DNA from: Candidatus Sodalis pierantonius str. SOPE
GTDB lineage: Bacteria > Pseudomonadota > Gammaproteobacteria > Enterobacterales > Enterobacteriaceae
Length of the DNA stretch: 64,000 bases
Assembly: GCF_000517405.1 (NCBI RefSeq)
Contig: NZ_CP006568.1
Location: forward strand, 2,232,001-2,296,000
Reading direction: 5' to 3'
The notes under the pieces were generated by a model that ran no database searches, was not told the DNA's origin, and saw only the letters and a list, made by a program, of their open reading frames with translations. This document shows, piece after piece, positions 8,277-17,522 of this stretch. Each line of letters begins with the position of its first letter. Positions within the stretch are counted from its first letter, which is position 1. The position numbers and the translations under genes are program-made.

Positions 8277-9325
8277 GGCTTTGTTGAATAAATCGAACTT
8301 TTAGGTGACTGGCGGCTCTGATCACTACATTCGTTTCAACATCAGGTCCCCATGGCAAAGCAAAAGTTTAAAATCACCAACTGGCCCGCATACAACAATG
8401 CGCTCAGGCAGCGGGGGGACCTGACAGTATGGCTTGATGAGTCAGCCATTGCTGCATAGACTGAGAGTACACCACCTGAACATCGTGGCCGGCCGCTTCA
8501 CTACACTGATATGGCCATTACCATGGTTCTGATGATAAAGCGCGTGTTTAACCTTTCGCTCCGGGCGTTACAGGGTTTCGTTGACGCGATTTTTAAACTG
8601 ATGGAGCTGTCGCTGCGCTGCCCAGATTACTCTCTGGTCAGCCGGCGAGCAAAAACCGTCGACATCAGCATAAAAACGCCAACCCGCGGCGAAATCTCAC
8701 ACCTGGTCATCGATGGCACCGGCCTGAAAATCTTCGGCGAAGGCGAATGGAAAGTCAGGTAGCATGGGGCTGAGAGGCGCAGAGTATGGCACAAGCTTCA
8801 TCTGGCAGTAGATAGCGCGACACATGAAATTATCTGTGCCGATTTATCGCTAAGCGGTACGACAGATGCGCAGGCGCTGCCCGGGCTGATTAACCAAACC
8901 CACCGGAAAATCAGGGAAGCATCGGCTGACAGTGCTTACGATACGCGTTACTGTCATGATGCTCTGCTGAGGAAAAAAATAAAGCCGCTTATCCCACCGC
9001 GAAGTGGTGCGCAATATTGGCCAGCTCGATACCATGAGCGTAACCATGCGGTGGCAAATCAGCATCTGAGCGGCAATAACGATACCTGGAAAAAGAAAGT
9101 AGGTTATCACCGGCGTTCACTGGCTGAAACGGCCATGTTCCGGTTTAAAACACTTCTGGGTGGTCATCTGAGTCTGCATGACTATGACGCGCAGGTAGGT
9201 GAGGCTATGGTCAAAGCGCTTAACCGGATCACGCTGTTAGGAATGCCAAACAGCGTCCGCATCATGTAACAATCGCCCTGATAGGGAGGAAGTCGTCACA
9301 AATTTCGGATTTATTCAACAAAGCA
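8277..9325 (+). mobile_element. IS5-family (IS903-like) copy, transposase dead
   Basis: 1049 bp, six shorter than the standard 1055 because two codons near the transposase C-terminus are missing. The left end is GGCTTTGTTG and the right end CAACAAAGCA, where the usual final G is A. The base run outside its left end (ACGAATATC) does not match the right flank (CTGTTAAGG). The right flank instead matches the repeat beside lptG at 3316, which makes this copy the right arm of the 6-kb segment. Confidence 0.92.
8352..9269 (+). pseudogene. IS5-family transposase, two nonsense codons
   Basis: The frame starts MAKQKFKITNWPAYNNALRQ as in the intact copies. Trp36 is a TAG (8457-8459) and Gln137 is a TAG (8760-8762), and two codons (Ala-Met) are absent near the end. 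It has more lesions than most full-length copies in the window, which suggests an older insertion. Confidence 0.93.
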
Positions 9326-9340
9326 CTGTTAAGGCGTCGA
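9326..9340 (+). other. Detached native 3' end of lptG
   Basis: The 9-mer CTGTTAAGG duplicates the last lptG bases before the IS at 3325. It is followed by CGTCGATGA, so the spliced reading is CTG TTA AGG CGT CGA TGA (LLRRR-stop), a plausible LptG C-terminus. This is the main evidence that the segment 3325-9325 was inserted as a unit. Confidence 0.75.
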
Positions 9341-9455
9341 TGACGCGGTAATTATTCCCTGGTGAGGCGCTGTTGGGTAATACCGTCAGCGTCGTTTTTT
9401 ATTGCCGCGGCTTTCATTTTGGACCCTAATGCTGTGTCATGCCGACAGCGGAAAA

Positions 9456-9623
9456 TTATTTCATGCTGTCAATAAACATGCCTTTGGTCAAATCCCGCAA
9501 CCATTTATGGCAGGGTGAATGATTATGTTTTGAATGCCATGCCTGGATAATACTGCGCTTACCCAGATCGAAATCGGCGCTGAAGAATTCCACCGCCACA
9601 TTCAATTTTTTCATTGTGGTGAC
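9456..9623 (-). pseudogene. LysR-type regulator C-terminal fragment
   Basis: The reverse frame reads …MKKLNVAVEFFSADFDLGK, then RSIIQAWHSKHNHSPCHKWL, and ends RDLTKGMFIDSMK-stop at 9456. This resembles the end of the effector-binding domain of LysR-type transcription factors, where 'W…H…P.h.WLR' is common. The IS5-type copy at 9624 removes everything upstream, including the DNA-binding domain. In the ancestral layout it converged with lptG. Which regulator it was cannot be told from ~56 codons. Confidence 0.65.
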
Positions 9624-10418
9624 GGCTTTGTTGAATAAATCGAACTTTTAGGTGACTGGCGGCTCTGATCACTACATTCGTTTCAACATCAGGTCCCCAT
9701 GGCAAAGCAAAAGTTTAAAATCACCAACTGGCCCGCATATAACAATGCGCTCAGGCAGCGGGGGGACCTGACAGTATGGCTTGATGAGTCAGCCATTGCT
9801 GCATGGACTGAGAGTACACCACCTGAACATCGTGGCCGGCCGCTTCACTACACCGATATGGCCATTACCACGGTTCTGATGATAAAGCGCGTGTTTAACC
9901 TTTCGCTCCGGGCGTTACAGGGTTTCGTTGACTCGATTTTTAAACTGATGGGGCTGTCGCTGCGCTGCCCAGATTACTCTCTGGTCAGCCGGCGAGCAAA
10001 AACCGTCGACATCAGCATAAAAACGCCAACCCGCGGCGAAATCTCACACCTGGTCATCGATGGCACCGGCCTGAAAGTCTTCGGCGAAGGCGAATGGAAA
10101 GTCAGGCAGCATGGGGCTGAGAGACGCAGAGTATGGCGCAAGCTTCATCTGGCAGTAGATAGCGTGACACATGAAATTATCTGTGCCGATTTATCGCTAA
10201 GCGGTACGACAGATGCGCAGGCGCTGCCCGGGCTGATTAACCAAACCCACCGGAAAATCAGGGAAGCGTCGGCTGACAGTGCTTACGATACGCGTTACTG
10301 TCATGATGCTCTGCTGAGGAAAAAAATAAAGCCGCTTATCCCACCGCGAAGTGGTGCACAATATTGGCCAGCTCGATACCATGAGCGTAACCATGCGGTG
10401 GCAAATCAGCATCTGAGG
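9624..10418 (+). mobile_element. IS5-family copy, right part missing (first of three stacked)
   Basis: Begins with GGCTTTGTTG at 9624 and carries the transposase frame from 9699 to about codon 240, then meets the left end of another copy at 10419. The remaining ~260 bp of this copy is not found downstream, so a deletion or recombination followed the second insertion. Confidence 0.9.
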
Positions 10419-10433
10419 GGCTTTGTTGAATAA
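9699..10433 (+). pseudogene. IS5-family transposase, C-terminally truncated
   Basis: About 240 native codons of 307 remain, including the first two acidic residues of the DDE triad (VIDGTGLKVFG and SADSAYDTRY). The third (in LAETAMFRFK) is lost, so it cannot be active. The last codons come from the end of the next IS copy. Confidence 0.9.
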
Positions 10434-10819
10434 ATCGAACTTTTAGGTGACTGGCGGCTATGATCACTACATTCGTTTCAACATCAGGTCCCCATGGCAA
10501 AGCAAAAGTTTAAAATTACCAACTGGCCCGCATATAACAATGCGCTCAGGCAGCGGGGGGACCTGACAGTATGGCTTGATGAGTCAGCCATTGCTGCATG
10601 GACTGAGAGTACACCACCTGAACATCGTGGCCGGCCGCTTCACTACACCGATATGGCCATTACCACGGTTCTGATGATAAAGCGCGTGTTTAACCTTTCG
10701 CTCCGGGCGTTACAGGGTTTCGTTGACTCGATTTTTAAACTGATGGGGCTGTCGCTGTGCTGCCCAGATTACTCTCTGGTCAGCCGGCGAGCAAAAACCG
10801 TCGACATCAGCATAAAAAC
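10419..10819 (+). mobile_element. IS5-family copy, left 401 bp only (second of three stacked)
   Basis: Inserted in the same orientation into the previous copy and in turn cut at 10819 by a reverse-oriented full copy. It keeps the left terminal repeat and the first ~108 transposase codons (from 10494). The right part is not found nearby. Confidence 0.9.
10494..10819 (+). pseudogene. IS5-family transposase, N-terminal fragment
   Basis: Codons 1 to about 108 of the 307-residue transposase, up to AKTVDISIK; all downstream catalytic motifs are missing. The open frame then continues a short way into the next IS. Confidence 0.9.
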
Positions 10820-11874
10820 CGCTTTGTTGAATAAATCCGAAATTTGTGACGACTTCCTCCCTATCAGGGCGATTGTTACATGATGCGGACGCTGTTTGGC
10901 ATTCCTAACAACGTGATCCGGTTAAGCGCTTTGACCATTGCCATAGCCTCACCTACCTGCGCGTCATAGTCATGCAGACTCAGATGACCACCCAGAAGTA
11001 TTTTAAACCGGAACATGGCCGTTTCAGCCAGTGAACGCCGGTGATAACCTACTTTCTTTTTCCAGGTATCGTTATTGCCGCTCAGATGCTGATTTGCCAC
11101 CGCATGGTTACGCTCATGGTATCGAGCTGGCCAATATTGCGCACCACTTCGCGGTGGGATAAGCGGCTTTATTTTTTTCCTCAGCAGAGCATCATGACAG
11201 TAACGCGTATCGTAAGCACTGTCAGCCGACGCTTCCCTGATTTTCCGGTGGGTTTGGTTAATCAGCCCGGGCAGCGCCTGCGCATCTGTCGTACCGCTTA
11301 GCGATAAATCGGCACAGATAATTTCATGTGTCGCGCTATCTACTGCCAGATGAAGCTTGCGCCATACTCTGCGCCTCTCAGCCCCATGCTGCCTGACTTT
11401 CCATTCGCCTTCGCCGAAGATTTTCAGGCCGGTGCCATCGATGACCAGGTGTGAGATTTCGCCGCGGGTTGGCGTTTTTATGCTGATGTCGACGGTTTTT
11501 GCTCGCCGGCTGACCAGAGAGTAATCTGGGCAGCGCAGCGACAGCCCCATCAGTTTAAAAATCGAGTCAACGAAACCCTGTAACGCCCGGAGCGAAAGGT
11601 TAAACACGCGCTTTATCATCAGAACCGTGGTAATGGCCATATCGGTGTAGTGAAGCGGCCGGCCACGATGTTCAGGTGGTGTACTCTCAGTCCATGCAGC
11701 AATGGCTGACTCATCAAGCCATACTGTCAGGTCCCCCCGCTGCCTGAGCGCATTGTTATATGCGGGCCAGTTGGTGATTTTAAACTTTTGCTTTGCCATG
11801 GGGACCTGATGTTGAAACGAATGTAGTGATCAGAGCCGCCAGTCACCTAAAAGTTCGATTTATTCAACAAAGCC
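10820..11874 (-). mobile_element. IS5-family (IS903-like) full-length copy
   Basis: 1055 bp with both terminal repeats (CGCTTTGTTG at 10820; CAACAAAGCC at 11874) and an intact transposase. The flanks do not match (CATAAAAAC left, CCTTGATAA right). The left flank is another IS copy and the right flank is phage sequence, so this copy now sits at a rearrangement junction. Confidence 0.95.
10876..11799 (-). CDS. IS5-family transposase (intact, 307 aa)
   Basis: Full-length DDE transposase close in sequence to the IS903 transposase. It starts MAKQKFKITNWPAYN and has Asp in VIDGTGLKIFG, Asp in SADSAYDTRY and Glu in RSLAETAMFRFK, the expected catalytic triad. It cuts and joins the element's terminal repeats. 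Four copies in the window are intact at this length (10876, 35100, 51027, 60501). Confidence 0.95.
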   Translation of the reverse strand: MAKQKFKITNWPAYNNALRQRGDLTVWLDESAIAAWTESTPPEHRGRPLHYTDMAITTVLMIKRVFNLSLRALQGFVDSIFKLMGLSLRCPDYSLVSRRAKTVDISIKTPTRGEISHLVIDGTGLKIFGEGEWKVRQHGAERRRVWRKLHLAVDSATHEIICADLSLSGTTDAQALPGLINQTHRKIREASADSAYDTRYCHDALLRKKIKPLIPPRSGAQYWPARYHERNHAVANQHLSGNNDTWKKKVGYHRRSLAETAMFRFKILLGGHLSLHDYDAQVGEAMAMVKALNRITLLGMPNSVRIM

Positions 11875-12099
11875 CCTTGATAAGGTTACTTGCCGGGACT
11901 TCGAGTGTTTGTTGCTGACTTTGATTGCGCGCGTTCGGACCGGCAAACATATCTCCCTGACCGCCGGTGAGCCATTCCAGACGGACGCCCGTATCCGCCA
12001 GGCATTTGACCACTAAATCAGAAGGGTATAAATCTTTTTTATAGCGCATTGAAAGATTGCTGGCCGTGATACCGAGATGCTTACAATACTCAATTTTAG
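11875..12099 (-). pseudogene. Phage CI-type repressor fragment (HTH domain)
   Basis: The reverse frame reads KIEYCKHLGITASNLSMRYK, KDLYPSDLVVKCLADTGVRL, EWLTGGQGDMF. This is the pattern of the CI repressor HTH domain of P2-like/lambdoid phages, where '(C)xxLGI…L…R…hP…vv.c…TGvsleWL.tGeG.mf' is typical. Both ends are cut by IS elements (IS5 at 11874, IS256 at 12100). It may belong to the P2-like prophage now at 31.7-41.6 kb, separated by rearrangement; that link is inference. Confidence 0.75.
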
Positions 12100-13414
12100 G
12101 AGCCTGTTTAGAAATTTGTGTATTTGCCTGATTTTGATATGTTCAATCCAACATCAAAAACAGGTTAATTTATGGACGAAAAACAGTTGCAGGCTCTGGC
12201 TAACGAACTGGCCAAAAATCTCAAAACCCCTGAAGATCTCAGTCACTTCGATCGGCTGCTGAAAAAAATTAGCGTCGAAGCAGCTCTCAATGCCGAAATG
12301 ACCCATCACCTCGGCTACGATAAAAATCAGCCTAAACCGGGGACCAACGCCCGCAACGGCTATTCCACAAAAACCGTTACCACTGGCGATGGCCCGCTGG
12401 CGCTGCGTACTCCGCGCGATCGTGACGGTTCCTTTGAACCGCAACTGGTGAAGAAGAACCAGACCCGGATTACCGGGATGGATAACCAGATTTTATCGTT
12501 GTACGCCAAAGGGATGACCACCCGCGAGATCGCCGCCGCGTTCAAAGAGCTGTATGACGTCGATGTCTCGCCGGCGCTGGTCTTAAAGGTCACCGATGCG
12601 GTCATGGAGCAGGTTGTCGAATGGCAAAACCGGCCTCTGGATGCAGTCTATCCCATTGTTTATCTTGACTGTATCGTTCTAAAAGTCCGGCAGGACAGCC
12701 GCATCATCAACAAATCTGTGTTCCTGGCGCTGGGCATCAACATCGAAGGCCAGAAAGAGTTGCTAGGTATGTGGCTGGCCGAAAATGAAGGCGCAAAGTT
12801 CTGGCTGAACGTGCTGACAGAGCTGAAAAACCGCGGCCTGAACGATATCCTTATCGCCTGCGTAGACGGGCTGAAAGGTTTCCCTGACGCTATTAACGCG
12901 GTGTATCCGGAGGCGCGGCTCCAGCTGTGTATCGTACATATGGTGCGCAACAGCCTGCGGTTCGTCTCCTGGAAGGACTACAAGGCCGTCACACGCGACC
13001 TGAAAGCTATCTATCAGGCCCCTACGGAAGAAGCCGGCTTGCAGGCGCTGGAAGCGTTCTCCAGTGCCTGGGACATCCGCTACCCGCAAATAAGTCGAAG
13101 CTGGCAGGCAAACTGGGCCAATCTGGCCACGTTCTTTGCCTACCCAACGGACATCCGCAAGGTGATCTACACGACCAACGCCATCGAGTCGTTAAACAGC
13201 GTGATCCGGCATGCCATCAAAAAGCGCAAGGTGTTCCCGACCGACGACGCAGTGAAAAAGGTGGTGTGGCTGACGATACAGGCGGCCTCACAGAAATGGA
13301 CAATGCCTTTGAGGGACTGGCGCATGGCAATGAGCCGCTTTATTACCGAGTTCGGTGACCGCCTGGACGGTCACTTCTGAGAAAAGGCATTTACACAGAA
13401 TCGTGTACAGGGTC
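12100..13414 (+). mobile_element. IS256-family element, copy 1 (1315 bp)
   Basis: The left end is GAGCCTGTTTAGAAATTTGT and the right end is the imperfect inverse …ACACAGAATCGTGTACAGGGTC. They match at about 20 of 29 positions when aligned as inverted repeats. A hairpin (CCTGATTTTGATATGTT … AACATCAAAAACAGG) lies between the left end and the transposase start. The flanks differ (…CAATTTTA versus GGGTCTGG…), so no target duplication is visible. On one side is a phage repressor, on the other rne. Confidence 0.92.
12172..13380 (+). CDS. IS256-family (mutator-like) transposase, intact
   Basis: 402 residues, typical for the family. The DDE residues are recognisable: Asp in VYLDCIVLK, Asp in ACVDGLKGFP, and Glu in YTTNAIESLNSVIR, with the conserved CIVHMVRNSL between the second Asp and the Glu. 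It starts with ATG right after the left-end hairpin. It is near-identical to the copy at 42654. Confidence 0.95.
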   Translation: MDEKQLQALANELAKNLKTPEDLSHFDRLLKKISVEAALNAEMTHHLGYDKNQPKPGTNARNGYSTKTVTTGDGPLALRTPRDRDGSFEPQLVKKNQTRITGMDNQILSLYAKGMTTREIAAAFKELYDVDVSPALVLKVTDAVMEQVVEWQNRPLDAVYPIVYLDCIVLKVRQDSRIINKSVFLALGINIEGQKELLGMWLAENEGAKFWLNVLTELKNRGLNDILIACVDGLKGFPDAINAVYPEARLQLCIVHMVRNSLRFVSWKDYKAVTRDLKAIYQAPTEEAGLQALEAFSSAWDIRYPQISRSWQANWANLATFFAYPTDIRKVIYTTNAIESLNSVIRHAIKKRKVFPTDDAVKKVVWLTIQAASQKWTMPLRDWRMAMSRFITEFGDRLDGHF

Positions 13415-13433
13415 GGGTCTGGGTTACGAGGCG

Positions 13434-16400
13434 TTACAGCGGATCCGGCGTGTCAGGACGGGTTGCCGGGGCGGTCGCCTGCTTATCCGCGGCGTGGCCG
13501 CCGGCGGCACCATGATCGTCGAACCGATAATCTGGCCGTTGCCAGTCGCTGACCGGCAGCGGCGAAGGCGTATAGGCCGGCGCTGGCGCTTTGGTCATCG
13601 GCGCGCTGGCATGATGCTTGAAGCGCATTGCGGGGGTGTCTGGCGATACCGGCAACGGACGTCCTTCCTGCGTCAGCGGCGGGCTGACGGGCGGCGGCAT
13701 ATGACGGGCGGCGTCTTCAGCCGCAGCGGATGGCGTTGGCTGCGCGGTGCCGACATTCTGACCGTCCGCGGCCGGAACGACCGGGGGCAATGCAGCGCCG
13801 AGGAACGGCTCGGAGACGGCGACGGCGTCCGCATTGGCTGTGTCGTCAGGGCGTGACGCATCGTGCGTCTCAGGCGGCGTAACGTCCTGCGCCGAGTTGA
13901 CCGGACGTTCGTCGTCATGGGACGCGACCGGCTGCGACGGTGATGCCAAATCGGCGGAACGCTCCTCTTCGTGAACCGTGACTGGCTGCGACGCCGGCAC
14001 CGAATCGGCATGACGTTCTTCATCGCGTTGTTCAAGCGACAGCGGTGCGGTTTCGGCGTTGGGGGTGGCCGGTGCGGCAATAGGCTGTGCTGGCGCTTGC
14101 GATACATCGTCGCCATCATCAGCCGTTGGCGTCACGGCGCTGCCGGCAGCCGGTTCGGCCCGCTCGATCTGCCGCTGCGCCATCGGCTGCTCGCCTGGGG
14201 CGATCACCGGCGGTACGTCATCAGCGGCAGCTTCCTGCGCAGGTGACGGTATCAGCGTTGACGGCGGCAGCTGTTGGCTGTTCAGCGCCTCGCTGACCGT
14301 CGCGGCTGCGGCTTCGCCCGCCGGCGTAACGGCAAACGCCGCCTGTTTCTGACCCACGGTGGCATCGGTACCCGCGGCCACATCGGCGCCGGCGTCATGT
14401 TCCGGTTGCTCAATGGGGGTGACGGGATAGCTCACCCAGACTTTACCCGAGGCCATTTCCGGCGACACTACCGCGCTAGTAAGCGGTACCGGCGATGAGA
14501 GCGGATAACGTTCGTCACGGTAGCGGCGACGGCGTTGACCGCTGACGCGCAGATGACGGGGTGAACGGCGGGAACGGCGCGGCAAGCCCGCCTCGTTGCC
14601 GTTACGTCCGCCGTCGGCATTGCCGGCCTCGAGCGCGACATCATTTTCACTTTGCAAACCGCCGATATCGTCATCTTGGCTTTCCACCGCCGCATTGAAG
14701 GCGGCCGTAGCGCTTTCCGCCGCGTCTGATGTCGGCGCTGCCCGATCGCCGACGCGGATTTTGCGGTTCAGCGCGCGACGCTGGCGGCGCGGCTGGGCCT
14801 GAATCGGTTTATCTTCCTCGCTGGCGGTGTCGTCTGGCGCTATCTCGGCCGGCAGCGTTTTCAACTCCTGCTCGGCGACTTGCGCTTTCGGCTCCTGCTG
14901 ACGGCGCCGTTGGCGATCCTGGCGGGGTTCACGGCGCGATTGTTGCACCTGCCCTTCCTGCTGAGTCTCGCCAATCATCTCGCCCTCGGTCTCCGTCTCG
15001 GTGACGGCCTGGGGACGCTTGCGGCGCGTATCGTCGCGACCTTCGCGCGGCTGACGGCTTTCCTGACCGGCGCGGGTCGACTCGTTATTGTGCTCGCGTC
15101 GGCCACTCGGTTGACGGCGTTGACCGCGGCGATCCTGACGGCGCGGCGTTTCCGTTTCGGGCGGCATCTCAACGACAACCGCTTCGGCGGCGTTGGTTTC
15201 CGTCTGCTGCGCCGGCGTACCGATGAGGGATTTGAAGCCGGCGACCAGGCGGCCGAACAAGCCGCGGGAAGCGCCCGCGGCCTTTACCGCGGCGGCAGGC
15301 GCTGCCTGCACCACGGTTTCAGCGGCGGCGGGTTTCTCGCTGGCCAGCGGCGGATCGGGCATGACAAAGGCCGCCAGCGCCGGCTGCTCGGGGCGCTTGC
15401 GCTCTGCGGCGGGCTCCTCCGACGGCTGGATCATTTCCACTTCGTGCAATTGTGGCAGCAGATAGCTCAGCGTCGGGGCCTCTTCGCCTTTGCGCACGCG
15501 CAACACCGCATAATGCGGGGTCTGCATTTGATCGTTCGGGACGATAATCGCCCGTACGCCGCCTTGACGTTTCTCGATGGCGTTGACGGCTTCGCGCTTC
15601 TCGTTTAACAAATAGGAGGCGATGGGAACCGGCACAATGGCATGAACTTCGAGAGTATTCTCTTTCAGCGCTTCTTCTTCGATAAGCCGCAGTATGGAAA
15701 GGGAAAGGGATTCGTTATCACGGATGGTGCCGGTGCCGCCGCAGCGGGGGCAGACGTGATGGCTCGATTCACCCAGTGACGGACTCAGGCGCTGACGGGA
15801 GAGCTCCAGCAGACCGAAGCGGGAGATGCGGCCTATTTGAATACGGGCACGATCCTGGCGCACCGACTCGCGTAGGCAATTTTCCACTTCCCGCTGATGG
15901 CGCACCGGCGTCATATCGATGAAGTCGATAACGATCAGACCGCCCAGGTCGCGCAGACGCAGCTGACGGGCGATTTCGTCGGCCGCTTCAAGGTTGGTAT
16001 TGAAAGCGGTTTCTTCAATATCGCCGCCGCGGGTTGAACGTGCGGAGTTGATATCAATAGCGGTAAGCGCCTCGGTGGTGTCGATGACAATGGAACCGCC
16101 GGAGGGCAATCGCACTTCACGCTGAAATGCGGATTCAATCTGTGATTCGATCTGGTAGTGGCTGAACAGGGGGATTTCACCGCTGTAAAGTTTAATCTTA
16201 CTGGTAAAATCCGGGCGGCCAAGCGACGCGATATGCTCCTTCGCTAGATCCAGCACTTTGGGATTATCGATCAGGATTTCGCCAATATCGGGCCGTAAAT
16301 AATCGCGGAAAGCGCGGACGATAACATTACTTTCCTGGTGAATCAAAAACGGCGCCGGGCGCCCTTCGGCGGCCTTCTTTATCGCTTGCCAGTGTTTGAG

Positions 16401-16961
16401 GCGAAAGGCAAGATCCCATTGCAGCGCATCGGCCGATTTGCCGACGCCGGCGGTGCGGACGATAAGCCCCATACCGTCAGGTAGTTCAAGGGAGGACAGC
16501 GCTTCTTTCAGCTCGGTGCGGTCGTCGCCTTCGATACGGCGCGAAATCCCGCCCGCGCGCGGATTGTTCGGCATCAGCACCAGATAGCTGCCGGCCAGGC
16601 TGATAAAGGTGGTCAGCGCCGCGCCTTTATTACCCCGTTCCTCTTTGTCCACCTGCACGATGACTTCCTGACCTTCACGCAGCACATCCTTGATATTGGG
16701 TCTGCCATGGGAAGAATATTGAGGAGGAAAGTACTCGCGGGAAATTTCTTTAAGAGGAAGGAAACCGTGGCGCTCGGCGCCATAATCCACAAACGCCGCT
16801 TCCAGGCTGGGTTCAATACGGGTGATTTTACCCTTGTAGATATTGGCTTTTTTTTGCTCATGCCCGGGGCTCTCAATATCTAGGTCATACAGCCGCTGGC
16901 CATCTACCAGAGCAACGCGCAACTCCTCCTGTTGAGTTGCGTTAATTAACATTCTTTTCAT
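13434..16961 (-). CDS. rne: Ribonuclease E
   Basis: 1175 residues starting MKRMLINATQQEELRVALVDG. It has an N-terminal RNase H-like/S1 region (GKITRIEPSLEAAFVDYGAERHG), the DNase I-like catalytic core with acidic residues in TAIDINSARSTRG and GGLIVIDFIDM, and the zinc link CPRCGGTG. The long, Arg/Pro/Ala-rich C-terminal scaffold would bind RNA helicase, enolase and PNPase. The C-terminal end (…SAPMTKAPAPAYTP…, GAAGGHAADK) corresponds to the E. coli end, so the scaffold is complete. RNase E starts most mRNA decay and matures rRNA and tRNA at the inner membrane. An IS256 copy ends only 20 bp beyond the stop. Confidence 0.97.
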   Translation of the reverse strand: MKRMLINATQQEELRVALVDGQRLYDLDIESPGHEQKKANIYKGKITRIEPSLEAAFVDYGAERHGFLPLKEISREYFPPQYSSHGRPNIKDVLREGQEVIVQVDKEERGNKGAALTTFISLAGSYLVLMPNNPRAGGISRRIEGDDRTELKEALSSLELPDGMGLIVRTAGVGKSADALQWDLAFRLKHWQAIKKAAEGRPAPFLIHQESNVIVRAFRDYLRPDIGEILIDNPKVLDLAKEHIASLGRPDFTSKIKLYSGEIPLFSHYQIESQIESAFQREVRLPSGGSIVIDTTEALTAIDINSARSTRGGDIEETAFNTNLEAADEIARQLRLRDLGGLIVIDFIDMTPVRHQREVENCLRESVRQDRARIQIGRISRFGLLELSRQRLSPSLGESSHHVCPRCGGTGTIRDNESLSLSILRLIEEEALKENTLEVHAIVPVPIASYLLNEKREAVNAIEKRQGGVRAIIVPNDQMQTPHYAVLRVRKGEEAPTLSYLLPQLHEVEMIQPSEEPAAERKRPEQPALAAFVMPDPPLASEKPAAAETVVQAAPAAAVKAAGASRGLFGRLVAGFKSLIGTPAQQTETNAAEAVVVEMPPETETPRRQDRRGQRRQPSGRREHNNESTRAGQESRQPREGRDDTRRKRPQAVTETETEGEMIGETQQEGQVQQSRREPRQDRQRRRQQEPKAQVAEQELKTLPAEIAPDDTASEEDKPIQAQPRRQRRALNRKIRVGDRAAPTSDAAESATAAFNAAVESQDDDIGGLQSENDVALEAGNADGGRNGNEAGLPRRSRRSPRHLRVSGQRRRRYRDERYPLSSPVPLTSAVVSPEMASGKVWVSYPVTPIEQPEHDAGADVAAGTDATVGQKQAAFAVTPAGEAAAATVSEALNSQQLPPSTLIPSPAQEAAADDVPPVIAPGEQPMAQRQIERAEPAAGSAVTPTADDGDDVSQAPAQPIAAPATPNAETAPLSLEQRDEERHADSVPASQPVTVHEEERSADLASPSQPVASHDDERPVNSAQDVTPPETHDASRPDDTANADAVAVSEPFLGAALPPVVPAADGQNVGTAQPTPSAAAEDAARHMPPPVSPPLTQEGRPLPVSPDTPAMRFKHHASAPMTKAPAPAYTPSPLPVSDWQRPDYRFDDHGAAGGHAADKQATAPATRPDTPDPL

Positions 16962-17522
16962 CGTAACTTACTCATTTTTTATGCATTGGCATCAGAGCTG
17001 CGGGCAAAAAACCGCATGGCCGGGTAATCACCGACGACCCCGTGACTTGGCGCAAAGCCGTCAACCTCACGGTTGTCGCTTGCTAAGGGGCGCATTATTT
17101 CGGTAGCCTGTTTCCCATAACGGAAAAGAGCACTTTTACAGGGGAATAACGTCTGATGGTTATTGCCAGAACGGATTCCTTTTGCCGACCAAGCTGCAAT
17201 CCGCAGCCCGCTAACTGCCCGAATTAGCCATTACGTCTTACGCCATTGCCGCGTTTAGGCTAAACCAGACAAATTCAAAATTCCTCGATTACTCGTCCTA
17301 GACGCGAAAGCGTGGAAAGTAAATGCATTATTCCACTGCTGACACGCATATAGCAAGACAACTTTAGCCATCGATGACAAGTTTCAGACCCATCCTGATG
17401 GCTTCTCACAGAATAGCGTAACGAGGCCACCGGACCAGAAAAAACCTTTTACCGATGAAACCACAGTTAAGCACATAAAAAGAAGTGGCGCTATGGTATC
17501 GGTATATTTAGAATCCCGGCCC
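16962..17522. promoter_or_regulatory. Divergent rne/rluC region, probable rne leader
   Basis: About 560 bases without a gene. In E. coli rne has a long structured 5' leader through which RNase E controls its own mRNA, and rluC is divergently transcribed; the same layout is seen here. An individual promoter could not be chosen with confidence. Conservation of the leader hairpins was not assessed. Confidence 0.5.

Larger units (their letters stand above)
3325..9325. mobile_element. Composite-transposon-like segment bounded by IS5 ends and 9-bp repeats
   Basis: The left boundary is the right terminal repeat of a reverse-oriented IS5-type copy (CGCTTTGTTG). The right boundary is the right terminal repeat of a forward copy (CAACAAAGCA). 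Immediately outside both lies the 9-mer CTGTTAAGG (3316-3324 and 9326-9334), and 9 bp is the duplication length this element makes elsewhere in the window. Joining the outer flanks restores a natural lptG 3' end. The cargo is an integrase remnant, tRNA-Leu(CAA), nei, yjjA and a broken beta-propeller gene. Movement as a unit, as in Tn10-type composites, is the simplest reading but is inference; the left IS copy is now only 215 bp. Confidence 0.6.

Noticed and set aside
11041..11301. 86-residue frame seen antisense in most IS5 copies (MITYFLFPGIVIAAQ…)
   Set aside because: It recurs only because the transposase gene recurs; it varies with transposase substitutions and has no independent support.
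14880..15608. Forward open frame of 242 codons inside rne
   Set aside because: It arises from the GC-rich, repetitive C-terminal region of RNase E; the composition is Arg/Leu/Gly-biased and there is no ribosome-binding site.
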